In this document: positions 58,958 through 64,000 of the stretch, piece by piece
How positions within the stretch are numbered: the first letter of the stretch is position 1
Layout of the letters: every line of letters starts with the position of its first letter
NCBI GenBank assembly: GCA_019654215.1
Contig: BPDI01000005.1
Location: 1-64,000, forward strand
DNA from: Gammaproteobacteria bacterium
GTDB lineage: Bacteria; Pseudomonadota; Gammaproteobacteria; Pseudomonadales; Pseudohongiellaceae
Length of the DNA stretch: 64,000 nucleotides
Direction of reading: 5' to 3'
The notes under the pieces: model-generated
The model's database searches: none
Told to the model about the DNA's origin: nothing
The model's input: only the letters and a program-made list of their open reading frames with translations
Translations under genes and position numbers: made by a program

Positions 58958-59904
58958 TTACTCTACAACTACTCGTTGATAGACGTTAGTCCAGCAACAC
59001 TGGTCGCCATTCGAGCTGTCAGGAGCCCGATGGACGTCAACCTTGGTCCGAATAAGATATTCGCCTGGTGCCGAGAAAGTAGCATATACACGAGCTACGC
59101 CAGAAGGCCCATCAATTGGAGCCTGATTGGAGGCTGGCTCCCGGAAGAAGCGAAAACGAGGGTTGTCTTCTTCATAAGGATTTTCAGGAACTTCAGTATC
59201 TGGGTGGCGGGTAAATTCTACAGTGCCGCTATCGGGTCCCTGATGCAGAGAAAACTCAGATCCCATCTGGATTGGTTCCTCGAAACGAGGATCTTCTGGA
59301 TCTCTTTCTGCTGGATCTGTTGCATTAACCATAATTTCTGCGGGAATGCCGACTTGAACAGGGTTACGCGGATAGTCGCCGACCTTTGGGGATATAAACC
59401 CGCTCGCTGCGCGCCATCTTCACCGAGTCCAACAAGAGGCTGCATAGCACCTTGCGGGCGAGGAAGGATAAAGTCTAATTCATAGGCAGAGGATCCATAG
59501 CGACCCGGCACCCTAAGTGGCTCACTATCGCCAGTCTTCAAGTACCACCAAACGTCTATTTCACGTTCATCTGCAGCAACGGTAACGGTGAAAGCCCCTA
59601 CTGTTCTCCCGGCAGGGAAGTGGGTAGGTTGATTTCCATCAAATTTAGCTGGCTCCATGTAATTGGCTTCACCGATAGGAATGTCCATTGGCTCATCGTT
59701 TCTATTGATAATGCCGTATGAGTAGCTGGCCGTGCCGTCAGGATTCGCAGTCCAACCTTCCATTACAGGAATAAGAGGCAGGCCACCTGGAGGTGCTAAA
59801 CTTAGAAAGCGGGCGTTATCAGTCGACTGCGCTTGAACTGTTAATGCCGCTGAAGCAAATAGTCCGATTAGCGCTGCAGCGATATGTTTAGTCGAAATTC
59901 GCAT
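58958..59904 (-). CDS. Exported beta-rich protein of unknown function, linked to the heme-copper locus, one frameshift
   Basis: ATG 59904 follows 'ggag' and begins a signal peptide ('HIAAALIGLFASAALTVQAQ'). 'FLSLAPPGGLPLIPVMEGWT', 'YSYGIINRNDEPMDIPIGEANYM', 'THFPAGRTVGAFTVTV' and 'EIDVWWYLKTGD' form the first part. After an indel near 59340 the second frame continues 'VGIPAEIMVNATDP', 'FRFFREPASNQAPIDG', 'GVARVYATFSAPGEYLIRTKVDV' and 'CCWTNVYQRVVVE'. The repaired length is about 315 residues. The C-terminal part looks like an Ig-like sandwich. I have seen such proteins near heme-rich loci in marine Gammaproteobacteria, but no function is assigned. It lies between paralogue C and the redoxin fusion. 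Confidence 0.68.
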
Positions 59905-60133
59905 TGAATGTATCTCCAATTTAAATCAGGTTTGCTTTGACTATTTTCCATCGAACAAACCAGTGGTTTTCGAAGTTTGCGACGGATTATCCTTTTAATC
60001 AGTTGAATCTATCTCAGCAGGGAGGCTAGGATAACGGCCAATTTCACCCGCGTCCAGTTATGATGCGACTTAAATAGTGACCACATGTTTTTGTTTTTTT
60101 ACAAATTGTTACAAGTTTTTCGCTAGCGTGAAG

Positions 60134-61829
60134 ATGAAAGAATTAAGTCTATTTTCTATCTGCATTTTTACTGCATTTATTTACTCATCGAGTAATGCTG
60201 CGCTCGATCGCGTTGGCGATTTTGCATTGTTAGATTACGCGGGTGAATTTCATCAATTGAGTCGCTATCGCCATCGACAAGGACTAGTCGTAATGGCTTA
60301 CGATGAAAACTGCGCGGCCATGACTAACCATGTAAATGAATACCAGTCACTCGCTAATGAATTTACAAAGCAGGGATTGGAGTTTGTTTTCCTGGATTCA
60401 CTGGACCTGGGTAGAGATGCATTTGTAAATAGCAATTTAAATTTGCCGGTTTTGGAAGATGAAGGTCAATTGGTTTCCGAATCACTCGGCATTCAAAACG
60501 CGGGAGATGTGCGTGTACTAAATCCGGAAAGACTTTCTATTTATTATCGCGGATCTGTTTCCAACCAATTAAGAGAAACACTTCAAGGAGTGTTAAACGG
60601 ATCAGTAAGCGATACCGTTTCAACTGCTATTGAAAGTTGCTCCATTACCTATCCGGTAAAAGAAATACATTCTCAAACACCTCCAAACTATGTCACCGAT
60701 ATTGCCCCTATAGTTATTGAAAATTGTGCGGGGTGTCATCGTCAGGGTGGAGTAGGTCCATTTGCACTGGATAGTTACATCATGTTGCTGGGTTGGTCGC
60801 CAATGATTCGCGAGGTGATTCTGAATAAGCGCATGCCGCCGATGCAGGTTGATCCCTATATTGGTCATTCAGATGACGCCCGTTATTTAGATGCGGAAGA
60901 AATGCAAACTCTGGTGCACTGGATCGATGTCGGAGCGCCCCAGGGAGACGGTGATGCGGATCCATTAGAAGAGCTTGCAAACAGTATCGATCTTGAAGCA
61001 AGGGAAGAATGGGATTTTGGCGAACCGGATTTTATCGTTACGGGCCCGAGTAATGATGTGCCGCCAACGGGAGTTTTAGATTACGTCTACGAAAACGTAG
61101 ACTTGCCTTTTGATGAAGACAAATGGATTCGAGCTATTCAATATCGTGCTGGAGATCCATCGGTACTTCATCACTTAATGACTTTCGTTACCGAACCTGA
61201 AGAAGATTTCTGGGGGCCGGAACGTAACGATTTATCCGTTTCAAGAAGATTTGTTGCGGGTTATTCGCCAGGCAAATCGAATGTTTTTGAGTTTACGGAA
61301 GGAACGGGCGTCTTTATTCCAAAAGGCCATGGTCTTTCGATGCAGTTTCATTATGTAACTAACGGACAACGCACCACCGACGTAACCCAAATAGGTTTGT
61401 ATTTTAGTGAAGAAGAAGGCTTACAGGAGCAATTAGTGCAGGCGGTCTCTTCGCGGTTCACGCTTCCGCCTAATGCCTTCAATCATGAAATGCATGCGGA
61501 ACATGTCTTCGATGAAGAAGTTGTGATAACTGGAGTGCGTGCCCGTATGAACTATCGCGGGAAGAAAATGAAGTTTGCTATCGAAGAAACTAATGGTGAG
61601 TTGCGAGAAATATTTAGTGTGCCAGCTTATAACTACGGGTGGCAACCTCACTATATTCTTGGGCAACCGGAAGTCTTAACCCGCCGGGACCAAGGTGCAT
61701 GTCATTGGGGCATTCGATAATTCAATTTCAAATCCGACCAACCCAGACCCAGAAAAAGAATTAACTTTCGGATTGAATAGTTGGGACGAAATGTTTACGG
61801 GCTACTTCACTTACTACAAATCACCTTGA
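60134..61829 (+). CDS. Redoxin / heme c / PHM-like copper monooxygenase three-domain fusion, one frameshift
   Basis: ATG 60134 begins a signal peptide ('LFSICIFTAFIYSSSNAA'). Residues about 25-165 resemble a peroxiredoxin/thioredoxin fold ('GDFALLDYAGEFHQLSRYR', 'LEFVFLDSLDLGRDAF') but show a single Cys, 'NCAAM', instead of CxxC. A cytochrome module follows with 'CAGCHRQGGVGPF' (near 197) and 'KRMPPMQVDP'. The PHM-like part has 'VLHHLMTF' (near 345), 'MQFHYVTNG' (near 404), 'NHEMHAEH' (near 452) and, after an indel near 61680, 'PAGTKVHVIGAFDNS' and the methionine motif 'SWDEMFTGYF'. The repaired length is about 564 residues. It is a diverged relative of paralogues A-C on the opposite strand. 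Confidence 0.8.
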
Positions 61830-61846
61830 AGATCTTCTCCAGCTAA

Positions 61847-62888
61847 ATGAGTGAATCTGCTTTTATCCGCGCGCAGGCTGAACTGCACCATGCCTTTTTG
61901 TTGGGATTGCAGTTGATGGTTTCTTCAAATAAAGAACCATCGGTCATTGAAGATTGGATGTTTCGCTTATTCAGGCGTCAACACGAACAAAAGTTTCTAT
62001 CTAGTTTCGAAAAACTTGGTCTCAGCAATCTTTCAGATGCGGTTGCCTGCGCTAAGTACCATGTGGTCTCTAATGCCATCGGTGGCGTCGGCGTGGAATA
62101 CATGTATGAATCGGATCAAAAAGCCTGGGTCAGGTTTCGTTATCCCCGCTGGATGTATAAAGGACCAACGATTTGTGGTGTGCCCAATGAAGTTTGTCGT
62201 GGATTCTTGAGAGGCTGGTATGCCCACAATGGCGTATCGTTAAAAAATCCGCGCCTGGGTTTCGTCTGCGTCTCTGAAGACATGACCGGAGAAATTGGCT
62301 TTTGCGGTTACTTTAAAGAGTATGATCACGAGCTAGGTGAAGATGAAAGAGTAGTTTTTGCGAAAGATGAAATTCCACCTCCCTATAAAGAGGAAGAACA
62401 ACCAGAACCGCCGACCGATCAATGGAACCAAGAACGCCTGGAAAAGGCTAACAGAAATTATGGTGTTGAATTCATTCGCAACTCTCTCATTGAACTAATG
62501 AAAGTTATAGGGAAGGAGGAGGCTCTGAAACTTGGCTGCCGGGCCGGAAGGTTAATTGGACTTCAGTACTATCAGGAAACCAGAAAGATTGTCGGCGCTG
62601 ACGATGGTGATCTATATTCGGCAGTTGAATATTTACAACGAATGTTTGCCGGTATGGGTGACACTGTTAAAATCAATGCAGCAGAAGATCAATCGCAATA
62701 CCTAATTCTCCATTCAAATCTTCGAATTCTACGAGATTTAGAGGCAGAAGAAAGAGACATTGTGTTGAAGTTGTTGGCAAGAAATCTGGCAGGGCGCAAT
62801 GTCTTCTTGTCGTCAGCTTAAACAGTTGCAGTGGGACGTGGATGGAGACCAGGTCAACTGGACTGTAAGCAATCTCACCCGGCGTTAG
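61847..62888 (+). CDS. Cytoplasmic protein of unknown function, C-terminal frameshift
   Basis: ATG 61847 is 17 bp after the redoxin fusion. No signal peptide. The N-terminal half has 'AELHHAFLLGLQLMVSSNKEP', 'WVRFRYPRWMYKGPTICGVPNEVCRGFLRGWYAHNG' and 'RLGFVCVSEDMTGEIGFCGYF'. A charged linker ('PPPYKEEEQPEPPTDQWN') leads to a second helical domain repeating the length of the first ('LMKVIGKEEALKLGCRAGRLIGLQYY'). The track stops at 62821, but another frame continues 'MSSCRQLKQLQWDVDGDQVNWTVSNLTRR' to 62888, which looks like the true end after one indel. I do not recognise the family. Confidence 0.6.
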
Positions 62889-63168
62889 TGGGATAGAGAA
62901 GAAATCTCTGTTAAGAACAAAAATAACCCACAAACTATTTCACCTACGATCGGAACTGCTGTTGGGATCTGAAAAATATCAGCTTCTTCAATAGTTCGCT
63001 CACGTCAAAATCCGCTATGAATGTTCACTCGCTCGCCCGGTCTGTTATCCTTCAGCGCGGCTCATTGTTTCGACTGACAATTTAACCAGTAGGGCGAACT
63101 TAGAATTAATCTGTCGCTAAAAATAGTTAGTGAGTCTTTATTGAGCGAGGCAAATCAATAACAGCGTT
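62889..63168. other. Intergenic, nothing recognised
   Basis: About 280 bp before the MFS gene. No hairpin or coding signal was identified. Confidence 0.4.
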
Positions 63169-64000
63169 ATGGTTGGTAACGAAAAAGAGCAGATTTATTA
63201 CGGCTGGAAGATAGTTGCTGCACTACTTTTTCTGCTTACCTTTACGAGCGGTTTAAGTTTCTATAATCATGCGATCTACCTAAACGCACTGGCTACTCAG
63301 TCAAACTTCGACGTCAGTACAGCTTCTACAGCGGTCTCTATCTTTTTTTTAACTGGCGGTGTCATGGGATTATTCGTCGCCAGGTGGGTGCAGGAATATG
63401 ATCCACGAATCTGTATAACTGCTGGTGCCATAATTTCTTTCATGTCGCTATCTTTGCTCGCTTATGTTTCCACAGTGTGGCAGCTGTTTCTTGTTTACGC
63501 TTTTTTTGGCACCGGCTTTTCCGCTTCTTCCCTCATACCGGCAACAACGCTAGTTACCAAATGGTTCCATCGACGCAGAGCGATGGCTTTGTCAGTTGCA
63601 TCTACTGGCTTGTCTTTAGGTGGGGTAATTCTCACGCCGTTGTCGGCAGTGATGGTTGAATCTTTGGGATTCAAAATTGCTGCACCTTTAATTGGAGTAA
63701 TTTTTTTAGTAGGCGTGGTACCGGTTGCCTGGATGTACTTAAGGGAGAGTCCAGAATCTATGGGTTTACATGTTGATGGAGATCTACCTGAGAGTATCGA
63801 TGAAAGTGTGACATCAGACCCCCCTCAGGTAATCGAAGGCGGTATTACTTTTAAAGAAGCCAGGCGTCGCAAATTTTTCTGGGGAGTAAGCCTGGCCTAC
63901 ATTTTCCTGATGGCCGCTCAGGTCGGTGGCATCGCCCATCAATATGGACTAGCGCGGGAGCTGTTAACGGAGGCAGAAACGGCAATTGCTGTCGCTATAC
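63169..64000 (+). CDS. MFS transporter, 3' partial
   Basis: ATG 63169 opens a frame that runs past the window end, so the ORF track omits it. The visible 277 residues begin 'EQIYYGWKIVAALLFLLTFTSGLSFYNHAIYLNAL' and include about seven membrane segments. 'TKWFHRRRAMALSVASTGLSLGGVILTPLSAVMVE' covers transmembrane helices 4-5 of the oxalate/formate antiporter-like MFS type, and a central cytoplasmic loop ('VIEGGITFKEARRRKFFWGV') starts the second half. Members of this group carry monocarboxylates or related acids. The substrate is unknown. Confidence 0.85.
   Translation, partial: MVGNEKEQIYYGWKIVAALLFLLTFTSGLSFYNHAIYLNALATQSNFDVSTASTAVSIFFLTGGVMGLFVARWVQEYDPRICITAGAIISFMSLSLLAYVSTVWQLFLVYAFFGTGFSASSLIPATTLVTKWFHRRRAMALSVASTGLSLGGVILTPLSAVMVESLGFKIAAPLIGVIFLVGVVPVAWMYLRESPESMGLHVDGDLPESIDESVTSDPPQVIEGGITFKEARRRKFFWGVSLAYIFLMAAQVGGIAHQYGLARELLTEAETAIAVAI

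Noticed and set aside
1-64000. CRISPR arrays, tRNA, rRNA, integrases or insertion sequences
   Set aside because: I saw no regularly spaced direct repeats, no tRNA-like cloverleaf, no rRNA signature and no transposase or integrase motif. A tRNAscan/Infernal run would be decisive for small RNAs.

Overview
The window looks like a marine gammaproteobacterial chromosome, probably a metagenome-assembled or uncorrected long-read contig. The evidence is its gene set (modABC-modE, hisC, YjiH-type permease, TonB receptor with tryptophan halogenase, several serine hydrolases) and an unusually large share of exported redox proteins. I cannot name the genus. At least 23 genes, including hisC and modC, are broken by isolated single-base indels, often in short homopolymers, with both halves still well conserved. 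I read most of these as sequence errors and annotate each gene as one feature across the break. One amidohydrolase remnant (46.1-46.5 kb) looks like true decay.

Layout. 0-4 kb: end of a planctomycete-type DUF1592/DUF1588/DUF1585 heme protein, a Tat-exported DUF1552 protein and a diheme cytochrome c. 4-13 kb: exported amidohydrolase, monoheme cytochrome c, two PQQ alcohol dehydrogenases (one with its own C-terminal heme), an SDR, a lipoprotein and a small membrane protein. 13-21 kb: AT-rich accessory stretch with a secreted C-type-lectin/serine-hydrolase fusion, an ABM-domain protein, an XRE regulator, two tandem secreted paralogues of unknown family, and a trypsin-like protease with duplicated beta-sandwich domains. 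21-31 kb: exported serine hydrolase, carboxymuconolactone-decarboxylase-like, DUF1080, VOC and GalM proteins, then a DUF1549-LamG-DUF1553 cytochrome and its DUF1501 partner. 31-37 kb: 2OG-Fe(II) oxygenase, flavin halogenase and TonB receptor. 37-41 kb: secreted unknowns, an orphan and a TPR protein. 41.4-45 kb: molybdate transport operon modABC with modE facing it and a perfect 17-bp inverted-repeat operator at modA. 45-51 kb: MBL hydrolase, amidohydrolase remnant, YjiH permease with hisC, exported cupin, and an exported protein with a His/Met-rich patch. 51-62 kb: GMC oxidoreductase with its Gdh3-like subunit, then three tandem paralogues combining a c-type heme domain with a PHM-like copper monooxygenase fold, a secreted protein of unknown function, and a redoxin-heme-PHM fusion. 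62-64 kb: an unknown protein and a truncated MFS transporter.

The common theme is oxidation in the periplasm. Quinoprotein, flavoprotein and copper enzymes sit beside single- and multi-heme cytochromes that could carry their electrons. The best candidate for an undescribed system is the 53.8-61.8 kb locus: four related proteins keep the full set of PHM-type copper ligands and carry a CXXCH heme that could replace ascorbate as the electron donor. Other notable signals are a modA promoter/operator that predicts a leaderless mRNA, a four-unit repeat family of secreted proteins, and a small exported protein that carries a TonB-box-like N-terminus without being a receptor.
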